Origin: Crambe crambe
Lineage: Eukaryota > Porifera > Demospongiae > Poecilosclerida > Crambeidae
Assembly (NCBI GenBank): GCA_963924555.1
Contig: OZ004598.1
Span: forward strand, 3,496,501-3,560,500
DNA length: 64,000 nucleotides
Reading direction: 5' to 3'
The notes below the pieces were generated by a model. The model did not search any database and was not told where the DNA came from. It saw nothing but the letters and a program-made list of their open reading frames with translations. This document shows, one piece after another, positions 19,698 through 33,389 of the stretch; the first letter of the stretch is position 1; every line of letters starts with the position of its first letter. A program made the translations under genes and the position numbers.

Positions 19698-22600
19698 ATG
19701 AACCGTCTAGACTGGGCTCTATTGATTCTGCTGGCGGGAACCATATTTGTGATCAATAGCTGCTCGGGCATTGATGATCCGGGCTTCAGGGCCGCTGTGA
19801 CCTCCAAGGGACTCGATTACTGTACGTTCACAGTCTATTATAGTCCCATTTTATAGTGGTGGAGAGTTGCATGCTGTGGGGATAGTCTCATGAACCGTAG
19901 GGTCTGGTTCTCGAGATACTGAGGGGATTGAATGCCTATTTGAGTGCTACATCAAAGGGAAGCCACCAGAGATCCCCCCCCTCTGATTGAAATCCCCCCC
20001 CCCCTCCCCCCAAAATCAATTGCTGGATGTGTATAAATATCTTCCCTTCCACAGGTAATTGTACATAAGAATACAGTCACAACTTTGCTTTGAATTTGAA
20101 GTACACGACAGTCATGGAAAGTAATTAAAGTGGGTGTGGTAACTTTTTATTTCTCACCCATATCCTTTATCCAAAATTGATCTAACCGACTAAGACAATA
20201 GTACAGCGAGTTTCCTCACCTTTGCCTTACAAAGCCAAAACCACAGTTGATACAAACCTTTTTGTTCTATGAATCAAGGTGTTGAAACCACAGGTTCCTA
20301 AGTTGAAACCACAGGTTTCTATTGGTGATCTACTGACCACTTGCAGGGTGTCATGATATAGTAGAGTTCACCTTATCATGTCAGTAAGGAATAAACCTGA
20401 TCCTTTCATGTCCTACACAATCCATGCAGTTGTGTAAACCATGGAACAACTATTCCTCAAACCTTCCTGACAACCAACCTGCAGTGGACATGTGATAGTA
20501 CATCTCTATGTGTTTCCTAGAATGATACAGGCCTGCCTGTCTAGTGTACACTTTTATATCAGCCCTGGAAATTTATGGATGGTGAGAAATTTTTTTCAAT
20601 CACTGCTTATTGACTGCAAGACCTGGTATGCTTGTCAGACCATATGGCTGAAAATACTGTAAGTACTGAAAATGGAGCACTTTGTACTGAAATCAAGTCA
20701 GAGGCACTGTCATGTCAAGTGTGCACTGATCACATCATTGTATGCAAATTGGTTCTCAACAGGTTTAGCTTTAGCGAATTATTTTTAAATATATTTTGAC
20801 AAGAAAGTGCCAACATTTCGACCAATTTTTTTCTTTGGTCCTCTTCGAGGCTAGAGTATTAGCTATAATAACAAAAACTGAGAAAAGAGAATGTTGTTCT
20901 CTGTGGAAACCAGTCGCTACACTGCAAAATGAAATTGTTATTTTTAACAAACTTGCTTAGTTAGGTAAGATTAATTAAAAATCTGTCAAATGACACCATT
21001 GAATATGCAAAACTGTTGGGTTATTTCAACAATGATTAGTCTTACCTAACAGGTAGCTATATTTATCAAAATAACAATTCTGTTTTTGCAGTGTACCTAG
21101 TTACTCTGTAATAGCCTCAGACATTCCCCGGTCACAATGTTGTAGTCATGCCCTATCTCCCTCTCTCCATCTCCCTCCCCCTCCTTTTGTTCCTTGCTTC
21201 TTCCCATCTTTCCTCCCTCCCTTTTTTCATTTCCTCCTTCCCTTCCCCTTCCCTATCCTCCCCCTCTCCCTCCTTCCCTCCCCTCCCCTTCCCTTCCCCA
21301 TCCTCCCCTTCCTTATCCTCCCTCCTCCCCTTCCCTTCCCCATCCTCCCCTTCTCTATCCTCCCTCCTCCCCTTCCCCATCCTCCCCTTCCCTATCCTCC
21401 CTCCTCCTTTTCCCCTCCCCTTCCCTATCCTCCCTCCTCTCCTCCCCTTCCCTTCCCCATCCTCCCCTTCCTTATCCTCCCTCCTTCCCTTTCCCATCTT
21501 CCCCACTCCCTCCAGTGAATGAAATAGGGATCCCTCTACTCAAGAAAGAACTCTCTAAGATCGACATCCCTGATGTTAGTGACAAGGCAGATATCTTGAT
21601 TGGCAAAGTGAAGTACAAGTTGAAAAAGTTTAGTAAAGATCTGCAGAACAGAATGGGGGGGGGGGGGGGGGGGGGGGGGGTGATTATGAGGATTAATTAG
21701 GTTTATCATATAATGGGATCTCTCTTTAAGTTTGATGCCGAGATTAGATGGAGAAGGGGATAATTAGCTATATGCCGAGATTAGAATCTTGTGAGAAGGG
21801 GATAATTATAATGCAGAGATTAGGACATCTAAAGGACTTGTTTGGGCACATTCGACAGTGGAGGGGGAGAATGAGCAAAATTTAGAATGCTGTATGATTA
21901 CTGTTGCTTATAATAATTATAGGTAGTGATAGTTTAATAATCTACTTGATTGCACATCTGTTACTGTTGATGCTATAATTATTTTTGTGTTAAGTAGCTA
22001 TGTAAATATTTGTCGGGTCACTAGCTAGCTGTGGATAATAATTAGCTAGCTTTTTGGATAGAGCTGTTATTTATAAATTGCCAAACTCCTTTACCAACCA
22101 CATTAGAACATAATAATGATGTGTAAAATTGCCTCCTGATTTTATAGTATTCACCTCTCGCAATTTGAAGTGGGCTCCTCTTCCCTAACCTCCAGTGCTG
22201 GTAAAGGGTTGACACTACAAGCCACTGGCATCACTATCCAAGTGAAAGGAGACTGGTCCTACAAATCATGGTTGGTAGTGTAATAGAGCTAGAGCTATTT
22301 TTAGTTCACAGATACATAATGTATGTCGGTAATTCTGAATAGCTACAGGGTATAGAATTAGAAGAAGTGGCAAGAACTTGGTTGAATAGAAAATGCAATG
22401 CATATGTTTAGGTACCTTATACAGAACTGGAGCCAGCTCATTTGTAGTGGTACGGCCATAGCTACCATCTGGGGGGGGGGGGGGGGGGGGATTTGGGGAA
22501 AGCCCTCCAGTAAAATTCTGGTATGATCTAGGCAATGTCATGTACTAGCAGAAGTCATTGTTATTGCATACACACACATGCATGTACACACATCACAAAA

Positions 22601-23012
22601 CAAAACAAAAAAAACTCTGAATGGTGGTACAGCCATAGCCGTACCAGCTGTAGCAGTGCCTCCGACCATGTTATAGTGGGCCTGCCAGAGCTTCACTATC
22701 AGCTCTAGTGTATAGCTACATTTTCCCTGTATTATGGATGTTTTCAGGTTTGCTTCAGATCATGGCTCAGTCAAGGCCTCAGCTAGTAGCATTTCCCTCA
22801 CTGTTAGCATTCTGGTTGGCGCCACAAGCACTGGGCAGCCCAGCGTCACCAGTACAGGATGCTCCTTCAATGTGGGACGTCTCTCTGTGAAGTTGAGTGG
22901 TGGAGCAAGGCAAGTTAGAGCATATTCCAACCTCATCTTAACTACTAGGAGTAGACCCCCAATTTACATGTCGTGGCTTAGAGATTACCTATAGAGGAAA
23001 ACAAACATGCAA

Positions 23013-23101
<89 letters not shown>

Positions 23102-26100
23102 GTTGGTTGTACAATCTGTTTGATGGTGTGTTTGAGAGGCAGATCAAGAGAGCCCTCAATAGCAAAGTGTGTGATCTGACAAGAAACAGTATCAACAAGG
23201 GTGCCAATAAGGCCCTCAGCTCCCTCCCAGGTACGAACAGATATGATATCAGCTAGGATGCATGACCATGCACTTCTTCATTCATAACTAGTAGCCAAAA
23301 CCTGTTCGAGAAATGGCTTCTATTACTACTGGATATAGACTGCATCCTCTTTTGTTTTTGATATGCAGCTGTCATCAAAATAGACCAGTATGCTGAGCTG
23401 AGCTATGCTTTATTGAAGGAACCAGTATTCACTTTGTGGTTTGTCTTGACCAACCACAGGGTAAGCCCCTCCCCCTTCCTCCTCCCTTTTCTCTCTAATA
23501 AATTTAGAATATCTGGCCACAAATTTTATTACTGTTTTCCAGGGGGAGTTTCTCTCAGTGAGCCAGCCGAATGTTCAGCCCTCCTTTACCCCGTCCCCCT
23601 TACCTCCCATGCCCTCGACCCTTGACTCCAGCTGCAGCATGGTGCAACTGTGGGCTACCGACTACATGGTTAACACTGCCGCCTTTGTTTACATGAGGGC
23701 TGGCATCCTCCACTACAATATCACCTCAGACATGGTCAGTTATATCTGATCCTAGGCCTTCCTCTCTCACTTGTAGTCTCTCACCGAAGAAAAAGGTGAA
23801 GTACTACTACAAGTGAGAGAGGAAGGCCTGGGAACGAGGCTAATCTGATCCCTGATTGATCATAATATTTTGATATAATTATTGATATTGTAAGTAGTTT
23901 TTTTTTGTTTTGTTTTTTTGTCTCCAACTTTTTATAGGTTGGAAAGTTGGGGCCTCTCTTCAAGCTGAACACTGACACCTTTTCCCTCTTAATTAATTCC
24001 ATAAGTGAGGAGTTACGTTGAGATCTATAATCAGTAATTGGGCCCAACTTACTAGCTACATAGATAGGTAGTTACCATAACAACTTACTAGCTACATTGA
24101 TAGGTAGTTACCATAATTATTGGTCTTATTTTCCTTGTTATAACTTTTTCATGTACCAGTTATTAATGAACATGAGGATGGAAATACTTAAAGTTACGGT
24201 ATAGTGTTTGCTCATGAATAATTCATAAGTTAATGAGGTAAGTAGTTGCACTGGCTACAGTTGAAAACTACAGTTTCATATTGACTATCACATCCTACTC
24301 TACAACTGAGGGCAAACACGACGCTCTAGAACGCTACTGATGCAGAGAAACTCAACCGCTAAACAGCCATGACTCGATTGATTTTTTTGGCATCAATTTT
24401 CTCGAACTGCAGCTGTGTGCTGGCTGTCTTTTGTGCTTATTCCAGTTGTGCAAACCAAGATGCAGGTCCTCTTGAAGAGGTTTTGGCCGGGAAAGGCAGC
24501 AATCCCGAGTTTTGATTGTTTTTAGCCGTCAGTGGCCTCTTTTCGACTGGCCCTGCCCACTGAATAAGTACACAATACGGTCAACACATGGCTGCAGTTC
24601 GATAAAATTGATGCCAAAAAAATTGATTGAGTCATGGCTGCTTAGCAGTTGAGTTTCTCGGGAGCATCTGGTTTGCCCCCAGCTGTAGAGTAGGAAGTGC
24701 TAGTCAGTATGAAACTATGGTTTTCTACTGTAGCATCTCATAGCCAATGCAACTACTCACCTCATTAACCTATGAATTAATCACTGTAACCTCTCAATAC
24801 ATTCATTGATGCTTACTGACTTACATGCACACATGTACAACAGCTTTATCACAAATACCCGGACAAGAACATGACCATTGGCATTCGAGCAATGGAGAAT
24901 GAGCCACCTTTCATCAGCATTAGCCTCGAGGGGGCAAATCTCACAGTGCCAATGGCTATCGATTTTTACGTGATAGATGGAGACCACATGCCCCTTGCCT
25001 TCACACTAAAAATAGTGAGTTGATCAAGAGTAAAGTGCAGGGATATACCCACAATAGTTACCCACTAGTTATAATTATAGGGATATACCCACAATAGTTA
25101 GCCACTAGTTGGATGTACCCACAATTGTTAGCCACTAGTTATAATTATAGGGATGTACCCACAATTGTTAGCCACTAGTTATAATTATAGGGATATACCC
25201 ACAATTGTTAGCCTCTAGTTATAATTAAAGAGTTACTTTCTGTCTTAGATGGCTTTGCTGGATACTGAAGTGCTGGTGGAGGAAGATCGCAATGATAACA
25301 ACCTTATAGTCAAAGGAAATGCCAAAAGTATGAGGTGAGTTATAGCTACAGCCGTAAATATTTATGATCATCCGCTTGTTCTCTCGATAGTGCCATATCG
25401 AGTATAGTGGAGACAAATGTCGGAAATTTTGAGGTATGCCAGCTATCAGATGCATTTAATCAATATGCTTATAGTATTATTAATTTTAATGTCACTCTCA
25501 GATTTCCAAAATTCAAGGTATTTTTGATATTCTTAGCAAGTCAGTCCTCCTTGGCCAAATCAACAGTGAGTTTATAGTATTTTTAGCAGGAAAATTAGAA
25601 AGTGTAGTGTTTTGAGAATACAGTGAACTCCCTTTAATCAGGACCCCTGAAATGAGGCCACCCCTGTATTCAGGACACTTTTAAAAGCCCCAATGTATAC
25701 TTCATAAATCCACCCCTGAAATGAGGCCACCCCTCTAATCAGGACACTTCTGCTGGCCCCAGAGGTGGCCAGATTAAAGGGAGTCCACTGTAGTGAATTG
25801 TTTGAGCAATGAACCGTATAAAAATAGAACTATGGGAATAGTGTACTTAGCTACTGTCTTGCTCTGTGTACCAGTTGACTAGCTTGATTTTATGTTCAGA
25901 TATATACTCATTACTGACTGCATACAAAAAAAAAGAAGTTGTTCTTGCTGATTAATAAGTTGCAGATCACATTAGAGGGTGTTAGAGAGTGTTAATGTTG
26001 ATATTATCTGGTAGTGTTGACATGCCCTAACAGTGGCTAATCATTCTCATCATCATTCATTTTAGAATTTGCTAATAAAGGATTTCCTATCCCCAATGTC

Positions 26101-26293
26101 AAGAACCTTCAATTCGTTCGTCCTTCTCTACAACTAGGCAAGGTAACACCTCTATGCCCTAGTCCACAACTAGAGAATAATCTATGCCTTATACGTAGTG
26201 CTCTGGAAGGAGCATACAGTGGTTACAATATTGTTCTGATGTGTGCAGGGATATGTTATTATTGAGACCGACATCAATTATTCTGTCACATGA
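19698..26293 (+). CDS. BPI/LBP-family lipid-binding protein, 14 exons, ~494 aa
   Basis: Exons at about 19698-19821, 21516-21627, 22148-22270, 22748-22909, 23103-23230, 23369-23460, 23543-23734, 23938-24004, 24844-25014, 25249-25334, 25391-25433, 25502-25565, 26066-26142 and 26249-26293. Exon 1 has a signal peptide (MNRLDWALLILLAGTIFVIN) followed by DDPGFRAAVTSKGLDY, the family start. Then come IDIPD, GKGLTLQATGITIQVKGDW, a Cys pair candidate in TSTGCSF and SKVCDL, SDM/FVLTNH, ATDYMVNTAAFVY and KGFPIPNV near the end. The order matches the two-barrel BPI/LBP/CETP fold, which binds lipopolysaccharide or lipids extracellularly. Exon 4 uses a GC donor (AG|GCAAGT). Most junction phases agree, but exon 8 to exon 9 is off by one base. 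Likely secreted, innate-immune or lipid-transfer role (inference). Confidence 0.88.
20918..21095. mobile_element. 178-bp TA-flanked MITE
   Basis: Terminal inverted repeats of ~27 bp: left TACACTGCAAAATGAAATTG, right CAGAATTGTTATTTT read inverted, ending TTTTTGCAGTGTA. The outer TA dinucleotides fit a Tc1/mariner-type target. It is intronic and non-coding. Confidence 0.85.
21145..21515 (+). repeat. ~370-bp polypyrimidine (C/T) tract
   Basis: Almost only C and T on the plus strand, with a recurring CCTCCCCTTCCC/TATCCTCCCTCC sub-motif. It ends in the acceptor CTCCCTCCAG of exon 2. It could form triplex DNA or purine-strand quadruplexes and acts de facto as a very long polypyrimidine tract. Reading frames across it are artefacts. 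Confidence 0.92.
21655..21680 (+). repeat. poly-G tract (~26 G)
   Basis: G homopolymer 22 bp after the probable donor of exon 2 in the BPI/LBP gene. Length is uncertain in any assembly. Confidence 0.85.
23013..23100 (+). repeat. (CT)n microsatellite abutting a splice acceptor
   Basis: About 44 perfect CT repeats lead directly into the AG acceptor of BPI/LBP exon 5 (CTCTCTAG|T). The array is the polypyrimidine tract of this intron. Confidence 0.95.
23755..23830. repeat. hairpin in BPI/LBP intron 7
   Basis: AGGCCTTCCTCTCTCACTTG and CAAGTGAGAGAGGAAGGCCT are exact inverted copies; the stem is ~24 bp and the loop ~28 bp. Confidence 0.85.
24220..24785. mobile_element. 565-bp foldback element in BPI/LBP intron 8
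   Basis: The left arm (about 24220-24415; AATTCATAAGTTAATGAGGT..., GGCATCAATTTTCTCGAACT) is repeated inverted at about 24593-24785 (ATAAAATTGATGCC ... ACCTCATTAACCTATGAATT). Arms are ~190 bp and ~85-90% alike; the centre has no reading frame. A shorter tandem duplication (ACTAGCTACAT(A/T)GATAGGTAG) precedes it at 24047-24115. Confidence 0.85.
25041..25230 (+). repeat. 40-bp tandem repeat x5 in BPI/LBP intron 9
   Basis: Unit GGGATATACCCACAATTGTT followed by AGCCACTAGTTATAATTATA, with one shortened copy. The copies differ at only a few positions. Confidence 0.92.
25619..25792. mobile_element. 174-bp TA-flanked MITE
   Basis: Ends TACAGTGAACTCCCTTTAAT and ATTAAAGGGAGTCCACTGTA are inverted repeats. 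An internal direct repeat CCTGAAATGAGGCCACCCCT is present twice. Located in BPI/LBP intron 12. Confidence 0.9.
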
Positions 26294-29612
<3,319 letters not shown>

Positions 29613-29722
29613 CTTGACGAAAGTCTTCGGAATTATGCTGAATTTGCTTCCGAGAACAATCACGTGATAAATAGTAATCTATCTTATTATCCGAATCAAA
29701 GTAATATTAAACTTTAATACTG
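29613..29722. promoter_or_regulatory. bidirectional promoter between Rab2 and TMEM42-like gene
   Basis: Only 110 bp separate the two divergent start codons. The segment holds CACGTGAT (E-box core CACGTG) near 29660. No TATA element is obvious on either strand. Confidence 0.6.
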
Positions 29723-30559
29723 ATGTCTGGTTTTATGCTTGCAATTCTTGCTGGATCATGCGCTTCTCTGGCATCAGTGAGCTCCAAGTTGGCCTTGGAG
29801 GCAGAAGGAAAGACTCTTAGGTACGTAGTTCCTTGCTCGTGGATGAATCGACTCCAATGTACAAATGTGAGAATCCAGAATTAGCTCCGCCCATTGATCT
29901 ATGCTGCAATAGTGTTACACATTATTTTATACTACAGATAGTACTTGTGATTCGGTGCCTCTGTATAATTCTGATGCTTATCTTTAATGGTGTCATGTGG
30001 AACGTCTTCGTCAAAGCTCTGCAGAGGAGCAGATCTACTGTAGAAGCAACAGTGGTCAACGCTGCCTCTAATTTCTTCTTCACGGTATTTTACATATTAA
30101 TGCATTGCAATTTTTTAACATGGGGACTTTAATATGGGGGACTTTTACGATAAGAGAGGTGTCCTTGTCCTGATTATTAGGAGAAGGGTTCCATATTTTA
30201 TGATTCTATTGTAGCCACATTATTATTGTTGTTGTGTGCATTAAAGTGCCATACTTATAGTAATATTCTAATATTCTATTCTAAGTAATATAGACTTATA
30301 GTAATATTCTAAGGCTAATGTTTTTGAGCGCCCAGTCCCCTAGACAAAATGTATTCTCTGTCCCCATTAGTTTTATGCGAGCATGTTTGTGGCTAATTAT
30401 ACACTCCCTTTATTTCAGGCTCTTTTTGGTAAGGTTTTATTTGGGGAGACTTTGGCACTCTTGTGGTGGTTGGGAGCATCTTTCATTATCTTTGGTTTGA
30501 TATTCCTCAACTATGGAGCTTCACAGCTAGAAAAAACTCATGCAGAGAAGAGAGAGTGA
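29723..30559 (+). CDS. TMEM42-like multi-pass membrane protein, 3 exons, 129 aa
   Basis: Exons 29723-29824 (donor TAC|GTAGTT, which keeps the phase), 29938-30084 and 30419-30559. The product starts MSGFMLAILAGSCASLASVS, continues SSKLALEAEG, then a second helix with FNGVMWNVFVKAL, RSRSTVEATVVNAASNFFFT, ALFGKVLFGE and WWLGASFIIFGLIFLNYGAS. Four hydrophobic segments, with the NAxMW and ATVxNxAxNF motifs typical of TMEM42, a small member of the EamA/drug-metabolite-transporter-like fold. The substrate is unknown. Shares its promoter region with Rab2. Confidence 0.78.
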
Positions 30560-31611
30560 GAAATGACATTCAACCATGAATCATTTTAAAAAAATCACTT
30601 ATAACATTGGTATAATACAATCACATGCATGTCTGTATAATAATTGTGACACTGAATTTTAGTTGTAGCACCTCTTCCAAATGTTTGGGAAGTATCACTA
30701 CACATGCACAGTTGTAAGAATCATATTGACGACCCGATTATATACAGTTAGGGGTTGGCTCATTTTTTTGTGCTCATCATTTCAGCATTTATGTAGTAGC
30801 AAAGTGCTCCTATTATGCTCATTATTATGCTAGCTAAATGGGCAGTAGCAGCACAAAGAAACCATAATAACCTGTCACGTGATCACACAGCTGTTAGTCA
30901 AGTTATAATGTGTACACATGGGGTGGGCCGTGTGTCCTGCCAAGAATTGATTGGTTACTTACAGGTGTGTTTTCATTATTATAGTAATGATGTGAGTAAA
31001 GTGCTATTACTAGCTAATTATTTCCAGGAAGCTACTATAGGATTCTTGAGTAAAATAAACCAATGCTTTGGACAGAAAGAAAACACTTATGGAGCAGCAG
31101 ACCTCATGATTATAAGCCCATACATCCATTAGCTATATCCTTGGAACAAACTGGAACTTCAGGAAGAATACTTAAGTAAACTTAACTGACCTCAAATGCT
31201 TTAGAGAAATTACTTTTCCTAATCTAGATGATATTTCTGGGGGTGCTCTTGTATAAATTGGGATACCTGGTATTTGCATGGTAATTAATTTGTTGAACAT
31301 GACCAAAAAAAAAATGATTTAACAACGAAATCACTATCTCAAAATCAGAGGCAAAAATCATATGGCAGTCTTCTGGATTCCTATATAGGTCCCTTTTCCT
31401 ATGCCCCTCGAAATTACGTAATAATACTATGTTTGGCTGGTGCAGAGCTAAAATGCACTTAATTATTGCTGTACTCTACGCTCTCTATGCACATCTAAAC
31501 TCTTAATAAGGCCAGTGCAAAGGATATTCATAGAGAGCTATAGAATATTCATTATGACTATTAATAAAACAATAATTAGAGAATTGGTGAACACAATCAG
31601 ACTTAGTTCCT
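30560..31611. other. intergenic, no gene seen
   Basis: A 105-aa frame at 30815-31132 has no recognisable family. The rest is A+T-rich. Confidence 0.45.
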
Positions 31612-32649
31612 CTAATCTTTACCCCATTTTATAGCTCCCTTGTTCCCTTTGGTGTTAAATGTAACTTCAGTTCCAGATGCAAAAGACCTGGTCCACACTC
31701 CATTGGTGTAATTTGCTGGACCTTTAGGGACTCCTAGAGGCTTGTCATACTCTGAACGCCATGTGAGTGGACTAGTATCATTTTCTTCAGCATGCCAGTT
31801 ACCACATCCAAAGTATGCATAATCTCCAGCACCAATCAGGAATGCTGCTATGTAGTTGGTAAGGTCACTAGTGCATGGGACTCTAACTGGTACATGTGCT
31901 TGTACCACTTGACCAGCTTCAGCACCCAGGAGAAGATTTTCAATGCTACCATTAGAAGCTGCAAAGGATTCAATCTGCACAGCTTTAACATAAGATTGGT
32001 TAGCAATTTTTCCAATGAGCAGCTTGTCTTCACCCAAAGCTTCTTGCACTTCACGTGTCAGGTTCAGCAAGCCCTCACCCCAAGCCTTCAGTTTGGACTC
32101 TGATGGGTTGGGAGTGAATGTAGAATTGACACGTTGAGAAGAGTCACAGAAACAGCCATCTCCATTGGCATATTTAGTTGCATTCATGCAAGTATTCAGC
32201 CACCATTTACGCACTTCAGGGTTTGATAAATCAAAGACATAATATCCTTGATTATTTTTTACCTTGTTTCCGTTGCTGTCACGTAAGGCATAGTCTGAAT
32301 GCTGATCTAACTCCCTAGCCATTCTTGTCATTTCAGGACGAGCCTTGAAAGAATTCATGTAAAAGTAAGTGGCTATTTTTGGGTTGACTGCCTTGATGGT
32401 TTTCATAGCTAAAACCATTTCATCTTCATCATCGACATCCTTGATATCATAGCCCATCCATTTTTCTATGGTAGCCATCTGAAACTTGGCAATTGTTTGA
32501 AGAGCATCTTTACTGTACTGTCCACTAGAGTTGGATGAATGGAAAAACACCGGAAGTGTGTCCCATGAGAACTGAGGCAGGGCTGCCCAAGTTGGATGAA
32601 CGATAACAACTAGTACCAGTAATAAAATCAACATCTTAACATCTTCCAT
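31612..32649 (-). CDS. secreted putative glycoside hydrolase-like protein, intronless, 345 aa
   Basis: The N-terminal signal peptide MLILLLVLVVIVHPTWA is followed by FSWDTLPVFFHSSNSSGQYS, FQMATIEKWMGY, MKTIKAVNPKIATYFYMNS, GYYVFDLSNPEVRKWW, DGCFCDSSQRV, IESFAASN, AAFLIGAGDYAYFGCGNW and WRSEYDKPLGVPKGPA. The spacing (a barrel strand ending in YFYMNS, then DLSNPEVRxWW, then DGxFxDS) resembles hypothetical glycosyl-hydrolase families with a TIM barrel (GHL15/GH114-like). The Asp of DGCFCDS is a candidate active-site residue. There is no intron, unlike every neighbouring host gene, which would fit retroposition or lateral acquisition. Family assignment is from motif recollection, not a search. 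Confidence 0.55.
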   Translation of the reverse strand: MEDVKMLILLLVLVVIVHPTWAALPQFSWDTLPVFFHSSNSSGQYSKDALQTIAKFQMATIEKWMGYDIKDVDDEDEMVLAMKTIKAVNPKIATYFYMNSFKARPEMTRMARELDQHSDYALRDSNGNKVKNNQGYYVFDLSNPEVRKWWLNTCMNATKYANGDGCFCDSSQRVNSTFTPNPSESKLKAWGEGLLNLTREVQEALGEDKLLIGKIANQSYVKAVQIESFAASNGSIENLLLGAEAGQVVQAHVPVRVPCTSDLTNYIAAFLIGAGDYAYFGCGNWHAEENDTSPLTWRSEYDKPLGVPKGPANYTNGVWTRSFASGTEVTFNTKGNKGAIKWGKD

Positions 32650-32741
32650 TGCTTAGCTGGAGTCATGTGATAATGATGAATAGCTTTACAGTAGGACAAA
32701 GTGCCATTATGTCATAACAATAATAATAACTTAGCTATGTA

Positions 32742-32916
32742 TACAGTGGAACCTCTGAGTAAAGGACACTTTGGGATCAGCCACTTTGTCCTTTGTATAG
32801 AGAGGTCCTTTTCTCAGAGGTCAAGAATGTACTAATGCTAGCTATATGGGAAAGGGTGTCCTCTGTTAGGAAACTGTCCTCTTCTCGGAGGGTTCTTTAT
32901 TGGAAGTTCCACTGTA
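32742..32916. mobile_element. 175-bp TA-flanked MITE
   Basis: Ends TACAGTGGAACCTCTGAGTA and (inverted) TACAGTGGAACTTCCAATAA. It contains paired AGTAAAGGACACT/AGAGGTCC segments. Upstream of the hydrolase-like gene. Confidence 0.8.
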
Positions 32917-33389
32917 TTCTGGAAAGTAATAATTAAGGATTCTTGACTGAAATAAATCTAGTCCAATGCAGAAGAGCCGCCTCACTAACTGCTTTGATAT
33001 CCTGGTGATGGAAAATAAGTTTGTCAATGCAAAGTCAGCTGAAACAACCCCAAAGAGTCCCATATTTATACACGAGTTATTTACGAAATTCATTGATAAC
33101 TACAAAAATTGACATAAAAGCACAATATAATAATTATTAATAACCAGTAAACAGAACACCTCATTACCAAAATCCATATGCTCACTCAGCACAAGTTACA
33201 ATTATAATTAATAACCAAACAGAACACCTCAGCTTACCAATATTAATGCCATATGCTCACTCAATAACGAACTTTTAATTTAAATAATACCTCATTGTCC
33301 CAAAATATAGCTACTGAGATTACACTTAATAAAATGTACAGCAGTTAAACTGCATTGTTAAAGGCAAAACTGGTAACAAGCAAGTTGTT
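32917..33389. other. intergenic, tandem ~75-bp duplication
   Basis: CAGAACACCTCA...CCATATGCTCACTCA occurs twice (about 33152-33190 and 33222-33265). No gene was recognised. Confidence 0.5.

Larger units (their letters stand above)
19822..21515. other. intron 1 of BPI/LBP gene
   Basis: 1.7-kb intron with no other gene. It contains C homopolymers near 19975-20015, a TA-flanked MITE at 20918-21095 and a 370-bp polypyrimidine tract running into the acceptor. Confidence 0.7.

Noticed and set aside
21148-21700. Ser/Pro/Leu-rich and Gly/Arg-rich frames in the polypyrimidine tract
   Set aside because: Low-complexity translation of a C/T tract in an intron; the last part overlaps exon 2 of the BPI/LBP gene by chance of frame.
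25041-25230. CRISPR-like array of ~40-bp repeats
   Set aside because: There are no unique spacers: the whole 40-bp unit repeats. It lies in an intron of a eukaryotic gene and no cas genes are present.
31792-32103. Plus-strand 103-aa frame
   Set aside because: Antisense shadow of the hydrolase-like gene.
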